Origin: an uncultured Desulfarculaceae bacterium
GTDB lineage: Bacteria > Desulfobacterota > Desulfarculia > Desulfarculales > Desulfarculaceae
DNA: 9,686 bases
Reading direction: 5' to 3'
Assembly: GCA_937908275.1 (NCBI GenBank)
Contig: CALERA010000118.1
Span: 1-9,686, forward strand
Shown: piece after piece, positions 1 to 8,400 of the stretch
Numbering within the stretch: position 1 is the stretch's first letter
Layout of the letters: each line of letters opens with the position of its first letter
Translations under genes and position numbers: made by a program
Notes under the pieces: model-generated
Told to the model about the DNA's origin: nothing
The model's input: only the letters and a program-made list of their open reading frames with translations
Databases searched by the model: none

Positions 1-44
1 GCCCTGGCCCGGTTGCGGGGCCTTCGCCGGCCGGGGCGGCGATA

Positions 45-76
45 TTGTCCGCGGAGACGGTCCATTGTGCTAGGAT
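45..76 (+). promoter_or_regulatory. possible promoter of the secreted-protein gene
   Basis: TGCTAGGAT at 68-76 reads as an extended -10 element (TG, one base, then TAGGAT, 4 of 6 matches to TATAAT). A weak -35-like TTGTCC lies at 45-50, but the 20-base spacing is longer than usual. A transcript starting near 83 would leave a leader of about 70 bases before the ATG at 156. This is seen by eye only. Confidence 0.22.
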
Positions 77-155
77 GATTGCACTTACAGGCCATGACCC
101 CGCTGTCCGGCCCGGGTGGTTCGCGGCGGGTCCTCGCCGCGCGGGAGGTAGCTGG

Positions 156-920
156 ATGCCCTGGTTCACCGCCGTCGCCCCCCAACCTCGCCTCCGGCTC
201 CAGGCCGGCCTGGGTTTGTTGCTGGCCCTGCTCCTGGCTTGGGGCGGCCTGGGTCAGGTCTGGGCGGCCAACTACAGCGACCCGGCCTACCTGGCCGCCG
301 TGTCCGACGCCAAATATCCCACCACCAGCGAGATCAGCCACGACCTCACCCCCATCGCGGCCTGGAACCCCGACCTGGTCTGGGAGGGCGTCCCTGGGGC
401 CAGCCGGGTGAAGATGGTCGCCCTGACCCGCACCTACTACGATCGTTCGGTGGGCCAAGATTATATCTTGAGTTTCGGCGAGTTGTGGGTGACTGTCGCC
501 CCGGAGCTGAAGCAATTCTTCCAGGGTGACGCCAGCGGCCCCAGTCTGGCGCGCCTGGAGCAACTCCTGGGCCTGCCCCCGGAGAGCGGCTATAGCCGCA
601 TCGTGGAGTTCTGGGTGGATCCGGCCGACCTGTTCCGGCCCACCCCGGATCCGGAGATCGACGACACCGAAGCCGGGCTGGCCTCGCCGACCGGCTGGCG
701 CAGCCTCATCAGCAAGACCTACCGCGACTGGTTCGCCGCCACCTGGGCCAGCCGCTTCGAAACCGCCACCCCCTACCCCTGGACCCAACTGGGTTACACC
801 TACGACTGGGGCTCCAGCGACCACATGGGCTTGAGCGAGTACGTGATCAAGAAGGGCTCCACGGTGGGGGTGGCCGGGGTCTGGGACCCGCTGGCCTACT
901 TCAGCCCCTGGCCCCAATAG
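156..920 (+). CDS. hypothetical secreted protein
   Basis: Encodes 254 aa of unknown function; I do not recognise a named family. The ATG at 156 is chosen over an in-frame TTG at 45 because GGGAGGT at 143-149 sits 6 bases upstream and because this start exposes a normal signal peptide. That peptide has a basic start (PRLRLQ), a leucine-rich core (LGLLLALLLAW) and a signal peptidase I site after VWA, near residue 37. No lipobox cysteine is seen, so a periplasmic or exported soluble protein is likely. The mature part is rich in Trp, Tyr and Asp, has no further membrane segment and almost no Cys. It ends in a stretch with WTQLGYTYDWG, then HMGLSEYVI, which looks like a conserved core. No catalytic motif is recognisable. 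It reads in the same direction as the selenoprotein gene but is separated from it by 120 bases, so a functional link is not shown. Confidence 0.8.
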   Translation: MPWFTAVAPQPRLRLQAGLGLLLALLLAWGGLGQVWAANYSDPAYLAAVSDAKYPTTSEISHDLTPIAAWNPDLVWEGVPGASRVKMVALTRTYYDRSVGQDYILSFGELWVTVAPELKQFFQGDASGPSLARLEQLLGLPPESGYSRIVEFWVDPADLFRPTPDPEIDDTEAGLASPTGWRSLISKTYRDWFAATWASRFETATPYPWTQLGYTYDWGSSDHMGLSEYVIKKGSTVGVAGVWDPLAYFSPWPQ

Positions 921-936
921 ACCCCGCGACCGCCGC

Positions 937-982
937 TTTCCGGCCTCCGAAGGCCGAAACCGAACGCCCAGGTCCGGTTTCG
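937..982 (+). other. two overlapping inverted repeats after the secreted-protein gene
   Basis: CGGCCT (941-946) pairs with AGGCCG (951-956) around a 4-base loop, and TTT/AAA can extend the stem past a bulged C. CGAAACCG (955-962) pairs with CGGTTTCG (975-982) around 12 bases. The two stems share bases 955-959, so they exclude each other. Neither is followed by a T run. They may act as a weak terminator or an mRNA end structure, or be chance in GC-rich DNA. Confidence 0.3.
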
Positions 983-983
983 C

Positions 984-1011
984 TTGACTTCCAGCCATCC
1001 TGCCCCATCTT
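984..1011 (+). promoter_or_regulatory. possible sigma70-type promoter of the selenoprotein gene
   Basis: TTGACT at 984-989 matches 5 of 6 bases of the -35 consensus. At a 16-base spacing, CATCTT (1006-1011) is a poor -10. The better looking TATAGG at 1012-1017 is 22 bases away, which is too far. The region is the most AT-rich stretch between the two genes and ends just before the ribosome binding site at 1030-1033. Confidence 0.3.
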
Positions 1012-1040
1012 TATAGGCGGAATTTACTCGGAGATGAGCC

Positions 1041-1346
1041 ATGCGCGTCCAGATCGACCCCCAGGCCGTGGAGTTCATTCGCCAAAAGGGCGGCCAGGTC
1101 ACGGTCACCGCCCCCAAGCCCGCCCGGGGCTGAGGCGCGGCCACTCCGGCGCAGGTCGCGCCCGGAGCCCCCACCCCGGAACTGAGCCGGCTGTATCAAC
1201 GGCACCTGGTGGACGGTCTGGAGGTCTTCCTGCCCCTGGGCTTGATGCTGGCCTCGCCGGCCCTGACCATAGCCCTGGGCGGATTCTGGAAGTTCCGTTG
1301 GCTGAAGGTCCACGGCGCGGCCATCCCCCAAGGCTGCGCCTTCTAG
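1041..1346 (+). CDS. CC/Se motif family selenoprotein (in-frame TGA = Sec31)
   Basis: Encodes 101 aa if the TGA at 1131-1133 is read as selenocysteine; otherwise it stops at 30 aa. GGAG at 1030-1033 lies 7 bases before the ATG. The N-terminal half (MRVQIDPQAVEFIRQKGGQVTV) has the short helix plus 'KGG-x-VTV' strand shared by small HesB/IscA-like and CC/Se motif proteins. The Sec sits in a Gly-Sec-Gly turn where those proteins carry Cys-Cys or Cys-Sec. The part after the TGA is open for 70 codons with normal codon use. It ends in a pattern I recall from the same family: a 'VDGLEVFLPLGL' strand, an 'LTIALGGFWKFRWLKVHGA' strand, then TAG. A SECIS-like hairpin follows the TGA at the expected distance. 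The protein is probably cytosolic; its reaction is unknown and a redox or metal role is only a guess. The Bax inhibitor-1 gene starts 40 bases downstream. The family call is from memory, not a search. One oddity is that the neighbouring position is Gly, so there is only one Se/S ligand in the motif. Confidence 0.8.
1131..1133 (+). other. UGA codon predicted to be recoded as selenocysteine
   Basis: This is codon 31 of the frame that starts at 1041. It is preceded by Gly30 and followed by Gly32. The recoding call rests on the 70-codon open continuation, the family-like C-terminus and the hairpin at 1144-1167. A sequencing error from TGC (Cys) or a true stop are the alternatives. Confidence 0.78.
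1144..1167 (+). promoter_or_regulatory. bacterial SECIS-like hairpin
   Basis: CTCCGGCGC (1144-1152) pairs with GCGCCCGGAG (1158-1167): nine base pairs with one bulged C around position 1163. The five-base loop is AGGTC (1153-1157). The loop begins 20 bases after the last base of the TGA. Known bacterial SECIS elements sit inside the coding sequence just after UGA, with a GGUC-type loop that binds SelB; E. coli fdhF has AGGUCU. A competing pairing, GGCGCG (1134-1139) with CGCGCC (1157-1162), is also possible and would hide part of the loop, so the fold should be computed. Confidence 0.75.
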
Positions 1347-1386
1347 GCTAGAAATCTTTAGCGACAACCCGCAAAGGAGTTGCCCG

Positions 1387-2112
1387 ATGTATCAGAATAG
1401 CCAGCCCTATCCCGAAACCATCAGCCTGGACCGCGAGCGCGCCCTGGTGGGGGCCTTCATGCGCCGGACCTACAACTGGATGGCCGCCGGCCTGGCCCTG
1501 AGCGCCGTCACCGCCTGGTTCGTGGCCAGCAGCGCCGCGGTGTTGGGTCTGTTCTTCAACCTGCAGACCGGCGCCCCCACCATGCTCTTCTGGGTGGCCG
1601 TGGTGGGCGAGTTCGGCCTGGTCCTGGCCATCAGCGCCGGCATCCGCCGCTTCCAGGTGGGCACCGCCGCGACCCTATTCGTGGCCTACGCCGCCCTGAA
1701 CGGCGTCACCCTGTCCATGATCCTCCTGGCCTACACCGGAGCCTCGGTGATGAAGGCCTTCCTGGTCACCGCCGGCACCTTCGCCGTCACCAGCGTCTGG
1801 GCCACCACCACCAAGAAGGACCTCTCCGGCATGGGCTCCTTCCTGATGATGGGCCTGATCGGCCTCATCATCGCCAGCGTGGTCAACATCTTCCTGGGCT
1901 CGTCCATGCTGGACTGGGTGGTCAGCGTGGTGGGCGTGGGCCTGTTCGTGGGCCTGACCGCCTATGACACCCAGCAGTTGCGGGCCATGGTCCTGGAGGC
2001 GGCCAACGAGGTCACGGTCTCCAAGATGGCCATTTTCGGCGCCCTGAAGCTCTACCTGGACTTCATCAACCTGTTCATCATGCTCCTGCGCCTGATGGGC
2101 GACCGCCGCTGA
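1387..2112 (+). CDS. Bax inhibitor-1/YccA family membrane protein
   Basis: Encodes 241 aa, the usual length for bacterial BI-1 (UPF0005, TMBIM-like) proteins. AAAGGAG at 1373-1379 lies 7 bases before the ATG. After a short polar N-terminus (about 30 residues, ending FMRRTYNWMAAGL) there are about seven hydrophobic helices spread to the C-terminus. Family marks are ALNGVTLS, the TTKKDLSGMG loop, AYDTQQL with Asp194, and LYLDFINLF with Asp225. The two aspartates correspond to the pair described as a pH-sensitive latch in Bacillus YetJ, with a longer loop between them, as in enterobacterial members. The family sits in the inner membrane and is linked to calcium or proton leak and to membrane-protein quality control through FtsH (YccA). 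Which of these applies here is not visible. It is probably transcribed with the selenoprotein gene 40 bases upstream, and a strong terminator follows. Confidence 0.95.
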   Translation: MYQNSQPYPETISLDRERALVGAFMRRTYNWMAAGLALSAVTAWFVASSAAVLGLFFNLQTGAPTMLFWVAVVGEFGLVLAISAGIRRFQVGTAATLFVAYAALNGVTLSMILLAYTGASVMKAFLVTAGTFAVTSVWATTTKKDLSGMGSFLMMGLIGLIIASVVNIFLGSSMLDWVVSVVGVGLFVGLTAYDTQQLRAMVLEAANEVTVSKMAIFGALKLYLDFINLFIMLLRLMGDRR

Positions 2113-2128
2113 CCGCGCCCGGCGGCCC

Positions 2129-2151
2129 GCGCCGAAATTTTCTTTCGGCGC
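2129..2151 (+). other. perfect 9-bp inverted repeat after the BI-1 gene
   Basis: GCGCCGAAA (2129-2137) and TTTCGGCGC (2143-2151) pair perfectly around TTTTC. It starts 16 bases after the BI-1 stop codon. There is no T run downstream on the + strand. It may protect the mRNA 3' end or assist the stronger terminator just beyond it. Confidence 0.5.
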
Positions 2152-2180
2152 AACCGCGCCAATCCAATCCGAAATCCTGC

Positions 2181-2213
2181 CTACGGCGGCCTTACCGGCC
2201 GCCGTAGTTTTTT
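2181..2213 (+). terminator. intrinsic terminator of the selenoprotein/BI-1 block
   Basis: CTACGGCGGCC (2181-2191) pairs perfectly with GGCCGCCGTAG (2197-2207) around a TTACC loop. TTTTTT follows at 2208-2213. This is a textbook Rho-independent terminator for + strand transcription. It separates the BI-1 block from the assembly-line genes. Confidence 0.93.
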
Positions 2214-2408
2214 ATCCGGCGCGCTCCCCGGCATTTTTACTTTCCCTTTGCATGCGATAGCGCCTATCATGAAGCTATTGTTGGTCTTGTCGTCCTTAGC
2301 CTGGCCGTCCCGCTGTGCGGCCTGACGAACAAAACCCACCGCGTTCAATCACAGGAATTAAGCGCAAGGAGTTAGGCGAGCCTCGCTCCTTCGGTCCGCT
2401 GATGCAAG
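2214..2408 (+). promoter_or_regulatory. leader region of the NRPS/PKS operon, possible promoter
   Basis: This non-coding stretch is clearly more AT-rich than the flanking genes. The best promoter-like element is TATCAT at 2265-2270 (5 of 6 to the -10 consensus), with only a weak -35 (TTTCCC at 2241-2246, spacing 18). AAGGA (2366-2370) and TCCTT (2387-2391) can pair, with GCGA/TCGC (2376-2379 and 2383-2386) stacked inside, giving a small hairpin that buries a good Shine-Dalgarno sequence. That sequence is too far from the GTG start at 2409 to serve it directly. No convincing gene is seen here. Confidence 0.35.
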
Positions 2409-5400
2409 GTGGTTGCAAAGTCTGTTGGAGCGGTTACGAAATTGTGGCCTTTGTATGCTCCGCAAAAGGCAATCTGGTGGGATGGAGCCGTCCATCAGCG
2501 CCCCACGTCCTATAACATCGCGGAGATGGTTCGCTTCCAGGGCCCGTTGGATGCGGACGCCTTTTTCGCGGCCTTGTCCCGGGTGGACGACGCGGCCGAC
2601 TGCTTTCGCCTGCGCTTCACCCTGGTGGACAAGGAGCCCCGGCAGTTCCTGGCCCCGGATCCGGGGCGCGATTTCGCCCTGCTGGACCTGAGCCTGGGCG
2701 ACGATCCCGAGACCGCGGCCCTGGCCGAGACCCAGCGGCTGGTCGCGCGCCCCTTTGACCTCGCCAGGGGACCGTTGCACCGCCATCACCTGCTGCGCCT
2801 GGGACCAGAGGACCATCTCTGGGTGCGGGTCTACCACCATCTGGTTTACGACGGCTTTTCCGGCCGCCTGGAATTGAACCTCATCGCCGCCAGCTACGCC
2901 GCCCTGGTCCAGGGGCGACCCTTGCCGGACCTGGACCTGCCCGGCTATTTCGCGGCCTGGGAAGGTGTAGAACCCGCCAGCGCCAGCCGCGAGCAGGCCC
3001 GCGCCCTGGAGCACTGGCGGCAGCGCCTGGCCGCCGGGGGTCCGCTCTGCGCCTTCGGCCAACAGCCCTTGGCCGCCCCGCCCGGACCGGCCTCCCGCCT
3101 GGATCGCGCGCTGACCGACGCGGAGTCCTCCGCTCTGTCGGAGATGGCCCAGTCCCTGGGAATCAGCTTGCCGGCCCTGCTGCTGGCCGCCTATCTCCTG
3201 CTCCTGGGACGGGAATCCGGCAGCGACCGCCCCACCTGCCAGACCGCCATGCTGGGACGCCGAGGCCCCCAACAACGCCAGGTCCTGGGAGCCTTCGCCC
3301 ACGCGGTCCCTTTCAGCCTGGACCTGGCCGGCGTCCTGACCTTCGCCGAACTGGCGCGCCAGGTGGCCGGACAGCAACGAAGCGATTTTCGCCATGGCCG
3401 TCTGACCACCCCGGAGATGATCCAGGCCGGCCTGGATCCCTGGCAAGGCGGCCCTCCCTGGGGCGCCGCCTTCAGCGCCCTGGATTTTTCCTACGACCCG
3501 GGCTTCCCGGCCCTGAGCGTCAGCCCCACGCCCCTGGCCGTTGGTCCGGTGCCGGATGTCAACCTCACGGTCTGCGCCCAGCAGCACCGCAGCGGCTCGG
3601 GAGCGCTGACCCTGGCCTGGTCCCACAACCCCGAGCGCATCTCCAGCGAGCAGGCCGCCCGCCTGGCCGCGCGCTACCAAAATCTGCTGACCGCGATCCT
3701 GGCCCAACCCGAGGCGCCCCTGGCCGGGCTGCCCTTCATGCCCAAGGCCGAGGAGGACCAGATCGCGGCCTGGGAGGACGGCCCGCCCGCGCCCCCGGGT
3801 TGCCAGGATATCCCCCTGCACCAGGCCTTCTGGCGTCAGGCCCAGGCCACGCCCCAGGCCTTGGCCCTGAGCGCCGGCCCGGAGCGCCTGGACTACGCCG
3901 CCCTGGCCGCGCGGGCGGCGGCCCTGGCCGCGCGCCTGCGGGCCCTGGGGGTGGGGCCGGAGACCCCGGTGGGGCTGTGCCTGGGCTCCACGGCCCAGAT
4001 GGTGGTGGGTTTCCTGGGCATCCTGGCCGCCGGCGGGGCGGTTCTCTGCCTGGAGCCCACCCTGCCCCCGGCCCGCCTGGGCGAGATGGCCTCGGGCCTG
4101 GGCTGCAAGCTGGTGGTGCTGCAGGGCCACTCCCGCGCCCGCCTGCCCCGGGAATTCCTGGACCAGGCCGCGCTGGTGGACCTGGACCAGCCCCTGGAGG
4201 CGGCCGCCCCGGATTTCGTCCCCGCCAGCGCCGACCCCGGTCAACTGGCTTGCATCCTCCACACCTCCGGCTCCACCGGCCGGCCCAAACCGGTGGGGGT
4301 GACCCATGGCGCGCTGGCGGCCAAGATGGTCACCATGCTGGCCTACTTTGGCTTCACTCCGGGCGAGGTGACCTGCGCCGCGGCCTCCATCGCCTTTGAC
4401 CCCCTTTTGCAGCAGATATTCCTGCCGCTGACCAGCGGCGGCGCGGTCTGGGTGCCGGAGCGCACCCTTTTGGTGGACCCCCCGGCCTTCTGGCCCGCGG
4501 CCGCGGAACAGGGCGTCACCCACCTCAACCTGGTGCCCTCCATCCTCGACGCCCTGCTGGAGGCGGCCCCGGCCCGGCCCCTGCCCTCCATCCGCCGCCT
4601 GGTGGTGGGCGGGGAGCGCTTCGCGCCGGAGTTGGCGGCCCGCGCGGCGGCCATCCTGGGGGTCGAGGCGATCTGGAACATGTATGGCCCCACCGAGACC
4701 ACGGTGGACGCCAGCGGCTGGCGGGTTGACCCCAACGCCCCGGGCGCGGAGTTGCCCATCGGCCGGCCCCTGGCCGGCTACCGGGTCCGCCTGCTGGACG
4801 CCGACCAGCGCCGGGCGCCCCTGGGCCACCCGGGCGAGATCTGCATCGGCGGGATGGGCCTGGCCCGGGGCTACCTGGGCCGGCCGGAACAGACCGAGGC
4901 CAGCTTCCCGCCCGATCCCTTTGGCCCGCCCGGGTCCCGGCTCTATCGCTCCGGGGACTTCGCCCGTTGGCGCGAGGACGGCGCCCTGCTCTTCCTGGGC
5001 CGGCGCGACGACCAGATCAAGCTGCGCGGCCAACGCATCGAGCTGGGCGAGGTGGAGGCGGCCCTGCGCCGCCAGCCCGGAGTCAGCCAGGCGGCGGTGA
5101 TCCAGGTCCAGGACGGCCAAGACAGCCGCCTGGTGGCCTATGTGGCCGGCCCGGCCACGACCCGGGAGCTGGCCCTGGGCCTGGCCCAGGAGCTGCCCCG
5201 GGTGGCGGTGCCCAGCCGCTTCGTCAGCCTGCCCTCCCTGCCCTTGCTGCCCTCGGGCAAGCTCGACCGCCAGGCCTTGCCGGCCCTGGAGGCCTCCGCC
5301 GCCCCCGCGCCCAGCCGCCCGCCTGAGCGGAATCCCCGGCCCGCCCCGGCCGGCGGCGGGGCCTTGCGCCGGGCCATCGCCGCCATCTGGGCCGAGCTCC

Positions 5401-8400
5401 TGGGCCGGGACGAGGTGGACCCGGAGGCCAACCTGTTCGAGATGGGGGCCCACTCCCTGCTGGTACCCCGGGCCCTGACCCGCATCAAGGCCGTGGCCGG
5501 CCGCGAGTTGCGCGCCGCCGACCTGTTCCGCTTTCCCAGCGTGGCCGCCCTGGCGGCCCACCTCTCCGGCCAGGACCCAACCCCCGGGCGACCCGCCCTG
5601 TCCACGGCCGCCCAGGCGGGCGGCCCCCGGCCGGTGGCCATCATCGGCCTGGCCTTCCGCTTTCCCGGGGCCGAGGACCGCCAGACCTTCTGGGCCAACC
5701 TCCAGGCCGGGGTGTGCAGCGTCAGCGCCCCGGACCGCGCGGCCCTCCTGGCCGAGGGCGCGCCGCCGGCCCTCTTGGACGATCCCGGCTTCCGGCCCCA
5801 ACAGGGCCGCCTGACCGGGGTCGACTTGTTCGACCCCGCGCCCTTTGGCTACACCCCGGGCGCGGTCCAGGAGATGGACCCCCAGCAGCGCCTGTTGCTG
5901 GAGACGGCCTGGCGCGCCCTGGAGGACGCGGGCTGCGATCCGGTCGCCGACGGCCCGGTGGGAGTGGTGGCCGGGGTGGGCTTCAACGCCTATATGATCG
6001 ACAACCTGGGGCCGCGCCTGGCCCGGGGCAGCCTCACCGACCGCTACATGCTGATGCTGGGCAACGACAAGGACCACGCCGCCACCCGGCTGGCCTACAA
6101 GCTGGACCTCACCGGCCCGGCGCTGAACCTCAACACCGCCTGCTCCACCGGCCTGGCCGCCGTGGTGGAGGCGGTGGAGCACCTGCGGGCCGGCCGGGCC
6201 CGGGTGATGCTGGCCGGCGGGGCCTCCCTGGGCATCGCCAGCCACGGCGGCTATCTCTACGCCGAGGGCGGCATCGCCTCGCCCAGCGGGGCCTGCCGGC
6301 CCTTCGACGCCGCCGCCGACGGCACCGTGCCCGGCTCCGGGGTGGGGCTGGTGGTGCTCAAGCTCCTGGACGACGCCCTGGCCGACGGCGACGCCATCCA
6401 GGCCGTGATCCGGGGGATGGGCCTGAGCAACGACGGCGCGGCCCGGGCCGCCTTCACCGCGCCCTCGGTGCGGGGCCAGGCCGCCGCCCTGGGCGCGGCC
6501 CTGGCCGAGGCCGGGGTGGCGCCGGGCGCCATCGGTTTCGTGGAGGGCCACGGCACCGGCACCGCCCTGGGCGACCCCATCGAGGCCCAGGCCCTGGAGC
6601 TGGCCTATGGCGCGGGCGACGAGCCCTTGCCGCCGGGCGGGATCCTCTTGGGTTCGGTCAAGGGCAACCTGGGCCACCTGGACGCGGCCGCCGGGGTGGC
6701 GGGTCTGATCAAGGCGGTGCTGGCCCTGCAGGCCGGCGAGGTGCCGCCAACCTGCCATTTCACGACCCCCAATCCCCGCATCGCCTGGGAGGCCAGCCCC
6801 TTCCGGGTCAGCGGCCAACCGGAGCCCTGGCCGCCGCACCTGGACGGACAGCCGCGCCGGGCGGCGGTCTCCAGCTTCGGAGTGGGGGGGGTGAACGTCC
6901 ACCTGGTGCTGGAACAGGCCCCGCCCGCGCCGCCCCTGACGGCCGAGGCCGAGGCCGGCCCCTGCCTGCTGGCCCTGTCCGCCGCCGACGACCAGGCCCT
7001 GGCGCAACTGGCCCAGTCCCTGGCCCAGCGCCTGGCCGCGCCCGACCCGCCGGCCCTGGCCGTGGTGGCCGCCAGCCTGGCCAGCCGCCGGCGACAGGCG
7101 CAGCGCCTGGCCCTGGTGGCCCAGGACCACCAGGAGGCCGTCGCCCGCCTCACCCGGGCCGAGGCCCCCGGCCGGGCGCGGGGCGCGCGCCGGGGCGGAG
7201 CGCCCGCCCTGGCCCTGGTCTTTCCCGGCCAGGGCGCCCAGCACCCGGGCATGGGCCGCGATCTCTACCAGGGCGAGCCGGTGTTCCGCCAGGTGGTGGA
7301 CCAGGCCTGCGACCTGCTGGCCGGCGGCGCGGCCGCTGATCTGCGCTCGCTGATCCTGGCCCCGGAGGGCGACCCGGCCGCGAACGCGCGCCTGACCCAG
7401 ACCGCCGTGACCCAGCCGGCCCTGTTCACCCTGGAGTACGCCCTGGCCCGCCTGCTGCTGCACCATGGCCTGGAGCCTGAGGCCCTGGCCGGCCACAGCG
7501 TGGGCGAGTACGTGGCCGCCTGCCTGGCCGGGGTGATGGATTTCCCCGACGCCCTGGGCCTGGTGGCCGAGCGCGGCCGGTTGATGGGTTCGGCCCCCAG
7601 CGGGGCGATGCTGGCCCTGTCCCTGGCCGAGGAGCAGGCCCTGGCCCTGGTGGCCGATTGCGGTCCCGGGGTCTGCCTGGCGGTGGTCAATGGCCCGCGT
7701 CAGTGCGTGGCCGCCGGCGAGGCCCTGGCCATCGCCGCCCTGGAGGCCAAAACCCAGGCCCTGGGCCGGCCGGCCCACCGGCTGGCGGTCTCCCACGCCT
7801 TCCACTGCCACCTGATGGAGCCCATCCTGCACGAGTTCCGCGCCGCCGTGGCCCGGGTCAAGCTCAGCCCGCCCCGGATCGCCTGCGCCTCCAACCTCAG
7901 CGGCGGCTGGCTGACCCCGGAGCAGGCCGTGGACCCGGATTACTGGGTGGCCCACCTGCGGGGCCAGGTCCGCTTCGCGGCCAACCTGAGGTTGCTGCTT
8001 TCCGAGCCGGACCGGGTGCTGGTGGAGGCCGGGCCGGGCCAGACCCTGACCCGCCTGGCCCTGGCCGGGGGCGCGGAGCCGGGCCGGGCCATCGCCAGCC
8101 AGCCGCGCCCCTCGGCCCTGGATGGCCGCGCCAGCCTGCGCCTGGCCCTGGGCCAGCTCTGGACCCAGGGCTGGGAGCCGGACTGGACCGCCCTGCACGG
8201 CCCGCGCCGCCGCGCGCCCCTGCCCACCTATCCCTTCCAGCGGGTGCGGTTGTGGCTGGACCCCGAGCGCCCGGAGCCCACCTGCGCCCGCGCGCCCAAC
8301 CTGGCTCCGCCACCGCGCGAGAGCGGCTCGTTTGGCGAGGAAGCCCCTCCGCCCCATGCCTCCTCGAAGGAGTTGCTGGAAGCCGTGACCCAGGTTTGGC

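Noticed and set aside
1034..1351. A 105-codon plus-strand frame and two minus-strand frames covering the selenoprotein gene
   Set aside because: The plus-strand frame is Pro/Gly/Arg-rich with no family pattern. The frame starting at 1041 has the better ribosome site, the family-like ends and the SECIS-like hairpin.
2315..2515. A 66-codon frame spanning the leader and start of the megasynthase
   Set aside because: It overlaps the condensation domain in another frame, has no ribosome site and shows no recognisable features.
6884..6891. Runs of eight Gs in the ketosynthase (6884-6891) and in the last carrier motif (8453-8460) as frameshift sites
   Set aside because: Both runs encode conserved motifs (GVGGVN and LGGDSLL) in the correct frame, and the frame continues intact. 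There is no sign of programmed slippage or assembly error.
5714..7339. A 541-codon plus-strand frame inside the ketosynthase/acyltransferase region
   Set aside because: It is out of frame with the real enzyme and its translation is Gly/Arg/Pro-rich repeats without motifs. It is a composition shadow.
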